Assembly (NCBI RefSeq): GCF_003711515.1 | Contig: NW_021167090.1 | Coordinates: 1,135,606 to 1,199,605 of the forward strand | Length of the DNA: 64,000 bases | Source of the DNA: Sodiomyces alkalinus F11 | Taxonomy: Eukaryota; Ascomycota; Sordariomycetes; Glomerellales; Plectosphaerellaceae | Direction of reading: 5' to 3' | In this document: piece by piece, positions 10,415 to 19,407 of the stretch | Layout of the letters: the number at the start of each line of letters is the position of its first letter | Position numbering within the stretch: position 1 is the stretch's first letter | Notes under the pieces: generated by a model | Databases searched by the model: none | The model's input: only the letters and a program-made list of their open reading frames with translations | What the model was told of the DNA's origin: nothing | Translations under genes and position numbers: made by a program

Positions 10415-13261
10415 ATGGTCACGCGCAAACCGCTTCCCGACGATGCGAACCCTACCATAACCGGTGGTTCCCCGAGCCAGAACCAACCGTCCGATTCACG
10501 GCTGAACAGCGACTCCAACGCCGATGCGAACGTCTTTCGGGGCGGCCACGGCGACTCTGGACTTGTCTCAACATCGCAGCCTTCCTATCCTCCTGACGTC
10601 CCCGACGTCCTCAGGCCTGGCCCTCCGAACTTGCCGAGCACTTCCTCAGTTGTTCCGGGGATCCCGAGAGGCGAGGGTGAAGATAGCGACGTGGTCGCAT
10701 GGGACAATGCGGCGAACCCCGCCCTCTCTGCGCCTGGCTTTAATGAACAATCCTCTGGGCCTCCGGGTCCTCCGATGCCAACAGATTCAATTGTCACGAC
10801 GCCGGCGGCAACGCTGGGACGGACCGAGACCAACCCGTTTAAGAGAAAAGAGAGAAAAGATCTTCCACATGAAAAATCCCCAAGCACATCTGCCGGCACA
10901 TCCAATCTGGCACCAGCACACCCGACGCAGGCGTTCTCGTTCTCGGATGTTGACATTACACCAGAGTCCAGCAGTAACCCGTGGCAGCCGATCGAGAGCG
11001 AAACGCAGGCTAGGCCTCCTACACCTCCGCCATTCCCTGCCGACCTAGGACCAGAACCAGACGTGGACCCGTGGCAGTCCGAACAAACCAGACAGCAGCA
11101 GCAGGCCGCGTCCGCAGGCCCCTTAGGACTGGCACTGCCCTCTTTGTCCCCCGAACTTTCCCTTCCGGCTTGGGATGACGATGCCCTTCGGCCCGCCAAA
11201 TCGTCTGCATTTCCTCGAGGAGATGCCAGTGATCTGACGGGACAAGCTGGGAATATTTGGGACGACGACTTCAGACAAGACCGGGGCAAGGGGAAGGAGG
11301 CAGCGTCATGGACTCCTCCTGTCGCCAGAGTCGCTGAGACAGCAGAGGGAGGTTGGAACTCACTAGGCGATAACCGTCCGGGGGCGTCTCTCGGAAGCAG
11401 CGCGCCGCCGGGGAATTTACCCGAGCAGGCAGCACCCCAGACAGCCGAAGGAGAGCGGTCCTCCCTCGCACCGGCACTGCCCCCGAGACCTACGACAGAT
11501 CGACCAGTCTCTCGGCACTCGCCCCGTCCGGTGGACAGCAAATCGGAGACGTACCAAATCAAGAAAATCAACTGGTGCGATTATACTGCCAAGGAGAACC
11601 CTCGGATATCTCCCATCCTTGTTCAGAGTGCCAATGGCCCCTGTCCCCTCGTCGCCTTGGTGAACGCCTTGACATTGACTACACCGGCCGAGCTAAACGA
11701 CACTACGCTTGTCCAGGTCCTTCGCTCCCGGGAACAGATTAGCCTCGGACTGTTGCTAGACGCCGTACTGGACGAGCTCATGTCTCCCAGACGAACCAGG
11801 GAAGACGCTTCGCTGCCAGATGTCGGCGAACTCTACGAGTTTCTCAAGGGTCTGCACACAGGAATGAACGTCAATCCGCGATTCATTCCGAGCAGTGAGG
11901 TCGTCCAAGCGTTCGAGCGGACAGCCATGACACAGCTCGATCCATCCAAGCGGGGTGACTTGATCCCCGGCACGTTCGAGGATACCGCCGAGATGAGCTT
12001 CTACGCGGCATTTTCCATTCCGCTCATTCACGGCTGGCTGCCCACCAAATCCGACCCTGCGTACGGCGCCTTCGAGCGACAGGCTGCATCCTATGAAGAT
12101 GCGCAAAACCTTCTCTTTCGCGAGGAGGAGCTGGAGCTGAAGTTGAGCCAACCGTCCGGGGACGGCTTGACAGAACCGGAGCAGCAGTTATATCAAGACA
12201 TCATCGCAATGAAGGCATTCTTCCAAAACTCTGCCACGCAACTGACGCCCTGGGGACTTGAAGTCATTGCGAAAGCCATGAAACCTGGTATGGTCGCCAT
12301 CTTGTTCCGCAACGACCATTTCTCCACGCTCTATCTCCATCCGCATAGCCATCAACTGCTCGCTCTTGTCACCGACGCCGGCTATACCTCTCATGCGGAG
12401 GTTGTGTGGGAGTCTCTGACCGACATCAACGGGCTCAACACGGAGTATTTATCGGGGGATTTCCGGGTTGTCGGCGGTGCCAGCCAGTTTTCTGACGCGG
12501 CAGGCCATTCAACTCCTTGGTACGAAGGACAGCCTTCTTCGTCTACCGAAGACCAAGGCGGGTGGACAACGGTGGGGCCACGAGGAAAACCAGCTCACCC
12601 GTCCTCGAGCCAGCCGGGGCTACCCGACGCGACACAGGAGGACCACGACCTGGCACTGGCACTTCAGCTACAGGAAGAGGAAGATGAACGGCACCGCACC
12701 GAGGAGGCGCGCCGACAGCGCGAAATGCTCCTCAGCGAACAGTACATCGAGCAACAGGGAAGGCCTGCAGTTCGTCATGAGACAGGGAACGACGGGAGAC
12801 GTCGCGGCGGGCGCAACGATGGCAATTCGTCCCTCGTCTCTCCGAGGACGTCGTCCAGCACGGTCGCCACGCAACCGGTCACAGCGGTGGCGTCTCCAAC
12901 GGGGCGGCGACAAAGCGCGCAGGCCCCGACACAACAGGTTCGGCCCTTGGTTCCGCCGGTCATTCCGCCGCGAGGGCAGCCGGTGAACCGGGCAACGGAG
13001 GATGAAGACGATGCGCCGCCTTCGTACGAGCAGGCGCAAAGTTCCACTCCGTACGTGCCGCCCGTTGGTCATCCCAGCCACCCGTCCAGCCTTCCGGGGG
13101 CGGCTCAGAGCCTCAATCAAAACACCGGCAATATTCCACCAAGCGTGGCACCAGCGATGCCCCCTCGGCTGCTACAGCGACCTGGCCAGAGTAGACCGGT
13201 GCCAACGGGCGGCACCGCCCATGCCAGTGGAGGGAAGGATAGGGATTGCATTCTCATGTGA
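10415..13261 (+). CDS. MINDY-type deubiquitinase with ubiquitin-binding helix and CaaX tail
   Basis: One uninterrupted reading frame of 948 aa. The first 370 residues are Pro/Ser-rich and probably disordered. The MINDY (DUF544) catalytic domain spans about 380-690. The nucleophile is Cys410 in N-G-P-C-P-L, preceded by the conserved Q-S-A, and the catalytic His is H635 in R-N-D-H-F-S-T-L-Y. After the domain, D-L-A-L-A-L-Q-L-Q-E-E-E fits a ubiquitin-interacting helix (MIU), as in MINDY-1. The extreme C-terminus is C-I-L-M, a good CaaX prenylation box. MINDY enzymes trim long Lys48-linked ubiquitin chains. Prenylation would put this one on a membrane, which I infer from the motif only. The leader upstream of ATG 10415 has no in-frame alternative that extends the conserved domain. 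Confidence 0.9.
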   Translation: MVTRKPLPDDANPTITGGSPSQNQPSDSRLNSDSNADANVFRGGHGDSGLVSTSQPSYPPDVPDVLRPGPPNLPSTSSVVPGIPRGEGEDSDVVAWDNAANPALSAPGFNEQSSGPPGPPMPTDSIVTTPAATLGRTETNPFKRKERKDLPHEKSPSTSAGTSNLAPAHPTQAFSFSDVDITPESSSNPWQPIESETQARPPTPPPFPADLGPEPDVDPWQSEQTRQQQQAASAGPLGLALPSLSPELSLPAWDDDALRPAKSSAFPRGDASDLTGQAGNIWDDDFRQDRGKGKEAASWTPPVARVAETAEGGWNSLGDNRPGASLGSSAPPGNLPEQAAPQTAEGERSSLAPALPPRPTTDRPVSRHSPRPVDSKSETYQIKKINWCDYTAKENPRISPILVQSANGPCPLVALVNALTLTTPAELNDTTLVQVLRSREQISLGLLLDAVLDELMSPRRTREDASLPDVGELYEFLKGLHTGMNVNPRFIPSSEVVQAFERTAMTQLDPSKRGDLIPGTFEDTAEMSFYAAFSIPLIHGWLPTKSDPAYGAFERQAASYEDAQNLLFREEELELKLSQPSGDGLTEPEQQLYQDIIAMKAFFQNSATQLTPWGLEVIAKAMKPGMVAILFRNDHFSTLYLHPHSHQLLALVTDAGYTSHAEVVWESLTDINGLNTEYLSGDFRVVGGASQFSDAAGHSTPWYEGQPSSSTEDQGGWTTVGPRGKPAHPSSSQPGLPDATQEDHDLALALQLQEEEDERHRTEEARRQREMLLSEQYIEQQGRPAVRHETGNDGRRRGGRNDGNSSLVSPRTSSSTVATQPVTAVASPTGRRQSAQAPTQQVRPLVPPVIPPRGQPVNRATEDEDDAPPSYEQAQSSTPYVPPVGHPSHPSSLPGAAQSLNQNTGNIPPSVAPAMPPRLLQRPGQSRPVPTGGTAHASGGKDRDCILM

Positions 13262-15001
13262 GGCGGGAATGTCAAGGAGCAGGAGACACTGTCGTCTGCC
13301 TTTTTGGTTCAGTAAGGGTGCTGAGGGCAGGGTGCATTGGAAACACTAGGGCGGGGCCGGGGGGTGGGGGAGCTGGGAGTTAGTTGGATCGAATTGGGTG
13401 ATGTTGGTGTTACATGGTCTTGTCAAATAGCGGGGAGCCTTGGATATGACGACGTCGGATGTGGCTTGAAATGCTTTGAAATGTCGCTCTGGGCTCGAAA
13501 TCTCGAAGCCGGATTTTCTATCACTACATTGAACTTAACACAACACTGCCGATCCGTGGTAAAGATGTCGTTGATTTGGAGAAGCTATCTATAGCTCCAC
13601 CCGCAGAATGACAGTACTGCCTAGGGAAGGTCATATATAACCTGCCTGTTAACTCGTCGTCTTATTGTCCAGTATTACACTAGAAGTAATTCCTAGGCAG
13701 GTTTCAAACTATGTTGGCCACTTTCATCAACGTCCAGACCAACCTAGTCTCTATCGAAGGTCCAAGAACCTCCCGCCCTCTTTTGCTGTGTATTTCAAGT
13801 CCTCGGGTCTGGTGTCGGCAAATGTACGCTTTGCAAGAAATTCATGACTGCGCACCCGGAGACCTTTGCAACAACCGTATCGCACACAACCCGCGCACCG
13901 AGGCTAGCATCCGGAGAAGGGTAGCCCGCGAACTGGAGTTCTCTGAAACGGGGGTGGGCATAACATTGTTAGTCGTGATCAGGAGACGGCATTCCGGGAA
14001 TGGGAGGACTTGGGTGTTTCACGCACATTGAGACAAAGGGAGGATGACAAGGAGCTGAATGGCTATATATTGGTTAGGATCAATCGCCTTGGAAGTGAAC
14101 GCGGCAAATTGTTCATCTTTTGTGCCTGCCAATTCCCAAGTATTGTCTCTTGTTTTCTCAGTTATCTCGAGTCTGTAATTATAGCAAAAAGAAGAAGACG
14201 GGGTTCCTGGCGGTTGGTGTGAAGACAAGACAAGTTGAGGCTAAGCTGCCAAACTTCAGAAGTCCGCCCCTGAATGCTGCTAGCGCTAGGCTCTGGCGCC
14301 CGTGGTGGGGCATTTCACAAGCGCTCGCTTAACCCTACAGCTTGAGACTTTAGGTATTAAGTGTGAACGAGCGGGTCGGTCAGGTGACACTGGGCGACCG
14401 TATCTGAAGCTAAGGCACCTGGGTAAGCTTCGTCGTGCCGCTGGTCAAAATTACACCAACATCTCCACCCACCCTCATCCCTCTTTTCTCTGCATCATCG
14501 GTCAAAGTCCCCCGCCCTGCCCTTCATCCTTCTTCGACTGCCTAATCCAACTCACCACACGGCAGCGAATCATTCACTCCTATCCGTTGGCATCCGATAC
14601 ATCACAGCCTCACAGCCCCCAACAGGCCCGGCCCTGACCTCGGAACAGCCAGCTTCGAAGTATTATGAGTTGCCTAATCACGCCTTGGAAGCAGGGAAAA
14701 GTGTGGCAAGCAGAGGACGACAGCCAATTGTTTTTAGCCGCCCCACATCTTAATACTTGCGAAGTTGCATTGTTCTTGTACCTTTAGCTTATCGAAGAAG
14801 GTACCGACGTGCCACATCAGGTACCAACTACCTCAACTACCACTTACGCCGTACGAAGCGCCGAGCAGAAAGCAGGCAGCCTGTCCTACAATCCAACAAT
14901 CTCGCAACTCGTTTCCGCTCTTGCCAACGACGAAGCATCCTGCAGCTCTTATCCGATCATGTTCTTGGCCAGCCCTGGGCTCGCCGAAATATAAAAAAGT
15001 C
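13262..15001. other. Intergenic region containing a guanylate-kinase-like relic
   Basis: About 1.7 kb with no intact gene. A decayed guanylate-kinase-like fragment lies at 13770-13924 (separate entry). The rest holds only short reading frames. The part 14640-15001 precedes the DUF7924-like gene and probably includes its promoter. Confidence 0.5.
13770..13924 (+). pseudogene. Guanylate-kinase-like fragment (relic)
   Basis: From 13802 one frame reads through a P-loop-like G-S-G-V-G-K, then K-K-F-M-T-A-H-P-E-T-F, then T-V-S-H-T-T-R-A-P-R, and stops at TAG 13922. The T-V-S-H-T-T-R-x-P-R string is the signature of the GMP-binding part of guanylate kinases, and P-loop, spacing and order all agree. 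Just upstream, in another frame, R-P-L-L-L-C-I-S-S-P resembles the beta strand before the P-loop, so one frameshift separates the halves. Nothing recognisable follows the stop. It is most likely the decayed start of a duplicated or inserted guanylate kinase gene. Being about 50 codons long, it could not be functional. Confidence 0.55.
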
Positions 15002-16661
15002 ATGGACGACGGAGTTTCGAAGTCCCCAACGAGTCGACATCTCGCCCGACACGAACCCTCCGAGAAAAGACGACGCGACACCGCTCCTGAGACCCATCCG
15101 TTGCCTGCCGCGAAACGAGCACGACTAGAGAATACAGAGGCACTACAGCCTGGAGTCGACGACGAGGAATCGGAGCAGGCGCCCAATGTATGTAGCATTA
15201 ATCGTTTCCTCACTCAGATGAATCATCCATTTCGCTAATGGAGAAGCTCGTGCAGCAGGCGATCCTGCAGCAACCAAAGCCCCGGCCCCCCAGACGTCCC
15301 TACGCCGCCTCGTTTCTCAAACATTGCGTCGATCCGGTCGACCTCAGTCCTCCCCCCGACAGCCTCAACACGTTCGTCTCTCAGTGGCTGGAGTCTGTCG
15401 GATCAGACGGAGAGAAACGCTGCCGGTCGGACAGTTATCTTGACGTCTCGTACGACCACAACCCCGTTTCAAGACAACTCACAAGATCCGCGCCGGAGAT
15501 GGCTTACAATCGGGATGTCGACGGGTTTACGGTGCCGCCCACACCTGTTTCTACCGGGTCCCGCTCGCGCCGACACAATGCAGATGCCGGATCCGCCGTG
15601 TCGTCGGACCTTACTCGCGCCACTTCCAATTCCTCTCGATCGTCTTCAAAGAGTCTCGTTGAAGGCGGGTCGTATCGAGATGATAACTTGGTTGCCAATG
15701 GCATTTACTTGCGCGCTGTGCACGACCCGATTCCGGAACACGTTGCCGACCTTGTGGATCATGTCGGACGAGACCGAGATTCTCCAGGACCGTCGCTGGA
15801 TGAGATTAGAGGGGACCCAGAACTATATGCTCTCGCTGCGGGCGCCGCAGAGACCGATGTGGAAGAATTCTTTCGTACTAAGCTTTACCCCTATCCCAAG
15901 TCGACAGAGACCCTAAAGCGGAGCGACAGGCATCCAATGCACAGACACTGCGTACCAGCTCAGACGGCCACCGCACCGGGACCAACCCCAGGGTCAGAAA
16001 TCCAGTGCCAGATATGCTTTATGGATATAACCGTCCTAGAGCATTTCCCGACCAGGCAGCACAGCTTATCTCCATGGGGGAAACAAATGGGGTAGCGAAC
16101 AGTCAGGGCCTGATGTACCCCTTCTTCGTTATCGAATTCAAGGGAGATGGTCCAAGCGGAGCTGGGAGTTTGTGGGTGGCGACGAATCAATGCCTTGGTG
16201 GATCGGCATCCTGCGTCAAAGTCGCCGAACGGCTTAATCAGCATCTAAGGGATTGTAAGAGCGACAAGATCCGGCCCGTGAACTCGGCGGCGTTCAGCGT
16301 GGCGATGACCGCTTCGGAAGCACGGCTCCACATCTCCTGGAAGCACGACGAGCTTAGTTACTACATGGCCAATGTCAAGAGCTTTTTGCTTCAGGACCCC
16401 GAGCATTACTTGAGGTTCCGCAAGTACGTGCGGAACATCATCGACTGGGGGCAGGACAAGCGGCTGAACGAGATTCGGGAGTCGTTGAACACCCTCCTGG
16501 AGGAGGGCAGGAAGAAGGCCTTCGAGGCGGCGAAGTCTCGACAACCGCCCTCTGAGGGTTCCGCGACCAACGAGAGCAAAAAGCATAAATCCTCCTCGTC
16601 GCACAGGGACAGTAGCAGGTCCGACAGTGGTCAGGGCCAGGGCCGGGTCGAAGAAGATTGA
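15002..16661 (+). pseudogene. DUF7924-type PD-(D/E)XK nuclease-like protein, frame apparently broken
   Basis: Exon 1 is 15002..15187. The intron probably runs 15188..15255 (other acceptors at 15243 and 15246 also keep phase). The long second part then reads in one frame to about 15990 and in another from about 15990 to the stop at 16661. The protein starts with a basic, probably nuclear region, then L-K-H-C-V-D-P-V-D-L-S and a Ser-rich section. The core has P-D-M-L-Y-G-Y, then F-V-I-E-F-K (E at 16134, K at 16140), which fits the E-x-K of PD-(D/E)XK nucleases, and ends in a charged Lys/Ser-rich tail. No GT-AG intron of plausible length reconciles the two frames between H-R-H-C-V-P and P-D-M-L-Y-G-Y. 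A single-base indel (real or a sequence error) near 15970-15995 is therefore the best reading. Function is unknown. Confidence 0.6.
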
Positions 16662-16800
16662 AGGGGCAGACAACCGGCTAGATAGGCATATGATATATTA
16701 GTTAAATTCCTTAATAGTAATATTAAGTAACGACAACGATGAGGACGATGACGACAAGGACAACAACAATGAAAACAACAGCGTGACTCACGAATCTCTC

Positions 16801-17850
16801 CTAGACTACCGGTGTCTCGGTGTCCTCTGCCACCGGCTCTGCCCGCGCACGTTGCTCGATGGCCTGTCGTTGCCTTTCCTTATTTTGTGTAAGCTGATCT
16901 CTTCGGAATTCCCTCTTTCCAGTTTTGTCGAGGGCCAGAAAATATAAAACGGCCCTCGATACTTCAGCTCGCTCGTATAGCCTCCTCATCAAGAGCTCCA
17001 AGAAGAGCCTCTTCCCCATCATAGGGATTATCTCTTGGTCCCGCCAATGCGCGCCTTTGCTCTTCCTTGCTTGTTTCATGGCCCTTGTCAGCCACTTCTT
17101 CTCCAAATCTGTCACGGTCCGCTCGCGGTTCGCCTTGATCCGAGCTGCCAAGAGATCTTCTTCCGATACGGGCCGAGGTCCCAGCGCGATGTCCTGTAAT
17201 CTCTGCAACACGACCTCCTCGGCGATGCTCGTGTATCCGTGGACATGGCTCAATCGTTGCGCATCCCTTACGGCGAGCAGAAGCAGCGCTCTGAGAGCGA
17301 AATGTGCATCGTTCTCAGCTGCGTGTCCCGAGGTGAAAGGAACCCCTGGGTTTCGCATAATGTCCTGAGGCTGAGATGGTAGTGCAGCTGCAATCGCCAC
17401 TGAGCGACCTTGTTCGAGTCAAGAAGATAAACCGCCCGAAACAAACAGGATACGTTGAGATGGTCGAGGATTCGCAGGTCGAGGCAGGTACCGTGGAGCA
17501 CGGCAACAAAGTCTCGCTCTGATACGAGTCCGTCAAGTTTTGTTTCGAGTTCTGACCAACGAATGGATTGCGACTCGCCCCAGAGGAAGTTGGAACTTCT
17601 TCAGCAAGGCGAAGGTCCACGAGGGCCCGATCCTACTCACCAGGGCGAGAGAAGTCCTCAAGTCCATACCGTACATGTAGACTGTTCACTGTAGTCGTGC
17701 CAGATCTCGGCGCGGAAGCCCAAGTGCTCCTTGTCCTCTTCGAAATGAATCACCCAATCCGTACGGCGCAAACCTCACCCCCCGGGCTCGAATAGCAGCT
17801 TTGGCAGGACGGCCTCCTGGAGCCCGCAGCGATGGTTGCACTGGAAGGCA
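16801..17850 (-). pseudogene. Unidentified protein-coding remnant, frames disrupted
   Basis: The minus strand has a stop-free, charged, helical-looking stretch of about 199 codons (17400 to the stop at 16801) with L-L-L-L-A-V-R-D-A-Q-R-L and many Arg/Lys/Glu. It lacks an ATG at its head. Upstream, in a different frame, about 17580-17310 reads plausibly as protein (W-S-E-L-E-T-K-L-D-G-L-V, then L-R-I-L-D-H-L-N-V-S-C-L-F-R-A-V-Y-L-L-D). Further pieces (R-A-E-I-W-H-D-Y, C-N-H-R-C-G-L-Q) lie up to about 17850. The pieces look like one gene read from right to left, but only introns below 45 bp would join the last two, so frameshift decay is more likely. I do not recognise the family. Confidence 0.4.
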
Positions 17851-17883
17851 GTTGCATAAGTTGGAAGGAACGCCTGGTGGGTA

Positions 17884-17960
17884 TTGCTTCCAGAGGCAAG
17901 CGGTAAATCGCTTGCCCTTAGATTTATTTTAGGGGTTTATTGGCCTCCCTGTGGAAGCAA
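17884..17960. repeat. Imperfect inverted repeat with internal hairpin
   Basis: TTGCTTCCA (17884-17892) is mirrored by TGGAAGCAA (17952-17960). Inside lies a perfect 8-bp hairpin GGCAAGCG/CGCTTGCC with a TAAAT-type loop at about 17895-17915. It lies just beyond the 3' end of the gypsy relic and could be part of an LTR edge or a small inverted-repeat element. Confidence 0.5.
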
Positions 17961-17989
17961 CTCATATGCGTTAGGTTGCTTCTGAATAA

Positions 17990-18460
17990 TGGCTTACGTG
18001 ACCCACTGGTCGTAATCTGCTAGAAGACCACGGAATCGAACCAGGTAGTTACGCTTGTCGCCACGGTGTTTGAACGCAACGACCTTTTCAATAGGGAGCT
18101 CTGCCGACAGCACTGGTTGGAGGGAGGGAGTGCTTGACCATAGGGATCGAGAGAAGCGGGTTCTAAGTGGTCGACTGAGACAACATCGTGAATCTTCCAA
18201 GCGGGTGGCAGTTCGAGGCGGTATGCGAGGCGACCAATTCGTTCCACGATCTTAGAAGGGTCCCGCGAATTGTTATCCCTGTTTGGTTGTCATGATATGG
18301 GATGTAGGGATGAAGTATCCCTTGTTGAGGCGTAAATACACCCTGGAACCGACCGTAAAGAACTTGGCTGTGTGGTGGCGATCGTAATAGCGCTTCATCG
18401 ACATAGGATCACGGTCGTTGAGGATAATCTTTGGGATACCCTAGTTTGCCTTAAACAGTT
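17990..18460 (-). mobile_element. Ty3/gypsy retrotransposon relic (integrase C-terminus and chromodomain)
   Basis: Read right to left, the strand shows G-I-P-K-I-I-L-N-D-R-D-P (integrase core), then directly M-K-R-Y-Y-D-R-H-H-T-A-K-F-F and V-Y-L-R-L-N-K-G-Y-F-I-P (integrase C-terminal zone). Next come R-L-A-Y-R-L-E-L-P-P-A-W-K-I-H and V-S-V-D-H-L-E-P, and finally a chromodomain-like Y-L-V-R-F-R-G-L-L-A-D-Y-D-Q-W. The jump from the N-D-R-D-P motif to the C-terminal zone removes most of the integrase core, and a frame change near 18113 separates the H-L-E-P part from the chromodomain. There is no reverse transcriptase or RNase H nearby, so the element is dead and heavily trimmed. Order and motifs match chromodomain-bearing fungal gypsy elements. 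Confidence 0.75.
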
Positions 18461-18742
18461 TGTCAAAGTAGCTTTTCGGCCCAATGATAGTCCTTGGTTA
18501 AAAGTGGGACGGTTAGTAATCGAATTGGATATTATCGGAGGGATAAGGATACAGTAAGCTCGAAGTCCTATATACTGGAAATACGTGTACGTGTGTATTA
18601 AGGAGGCAGGCTATAGTAAGGGCGGAGATATACTGGTGTAGACGCTAGCGTATTCTTAGGACTTTAACAGATTCTCTGTCCGTTTTAAGGAAATTTATTA
18701 GGTATATATCTCCCAGGTCTGGACCCTTTAGAGCCAAACTTC
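18461..18742. other. AT-rich spacer beside the gypsy relic
   Basis: Rich in TATA-type dinucleotides with many stop codons in all frames. It looks like repeat-derived DNA mutated by RIP, but it is too diverged to identify. Confidence 0.4.
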
Positions 18743-18988
18743 TCAAGCTGATATATGTAGACTTACACGCCTAACCCGTCTGGCTCCATAGTAAATAAGA
18801 GCACTAACTCCATAGATATAGCAAGGTATGTTATGGCTTTCAAGGGTTTGACTTATCCGTAAAGCTGCAAGAGTCCCACGGCCACCACAAGACGCCGTCT
18901 TGTCTTGCGAGCTCATTGGGAACAGTGAGGGCGAGAAGTGTTGAACAGACCGAGGGGCTCGAGGCATCTTACGTAAGAGAACCCACAC
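18743..18988 (-). pseudogene. Nucleotidyltransferase-like N-terminal fragment
   Basis: Read leftwards, the frame gives A-L-R-I-S-Q-T-L-E-S-H-N-I-P-C, then Y-I-Y-G-V-S-A-L-I-Y-Y-G-A-R-R-V-R-R, and then loses similarity before the stop at 18743. A strand-turn G-V-S-A-L-x-x-Y-G-A-x-R motif at the beginning of a protein is what I know from fungal AbiEii-like nucleotidyltransferase-fold proteins. The catalytic part is missing. Only about 80 codons remain, so it is a fragment at best, and the family call is tentative. Confidence 0.35.
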
Positions 18989-19407
18989 GCCCAGCCCCCT
19001 AGGTCAGGAGGACGCCTGCAGAACTTTCGCTATAGAGTTTACTGTGGCAGCAGTCCTTTTCCAGTCCCTTTTTGGGGGAGGAACACAGTCAATCAATTCA
19101 CTCAATTTGAGACCACTTTTGTTGATTTTGGACTACGCTGTATCTGACAAGAAGTGTTGTGTTTTGATGAACACAAGTCAGCGAGCGAAGATAGTACGAC
19201 GCGACCAAAACGTTCATCCGAACCGCCCCACTTCGCCAACCCGGTAGTTATCTCCGCGCCAGGCTGGGAAACTCCGTTGACAGCAAACGCATCCTATGTA
19301 TTGTATGTTTGGACTTCACAATCATTCTTTCTTCGTCCGCCATACACATCCCCGGATCTTGTTCATTCTGGCCGTTAAGAACCACCTTTCAAGGCTTGAG
19401 CGAGACA

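Noticed and set aside
15951..16004. Short intron to repair the DUF7924-type gene
   Set aside because: Candidate GTACCAG...CAG introns of 40, 46 or 54 bp do not shift the frame the right way.
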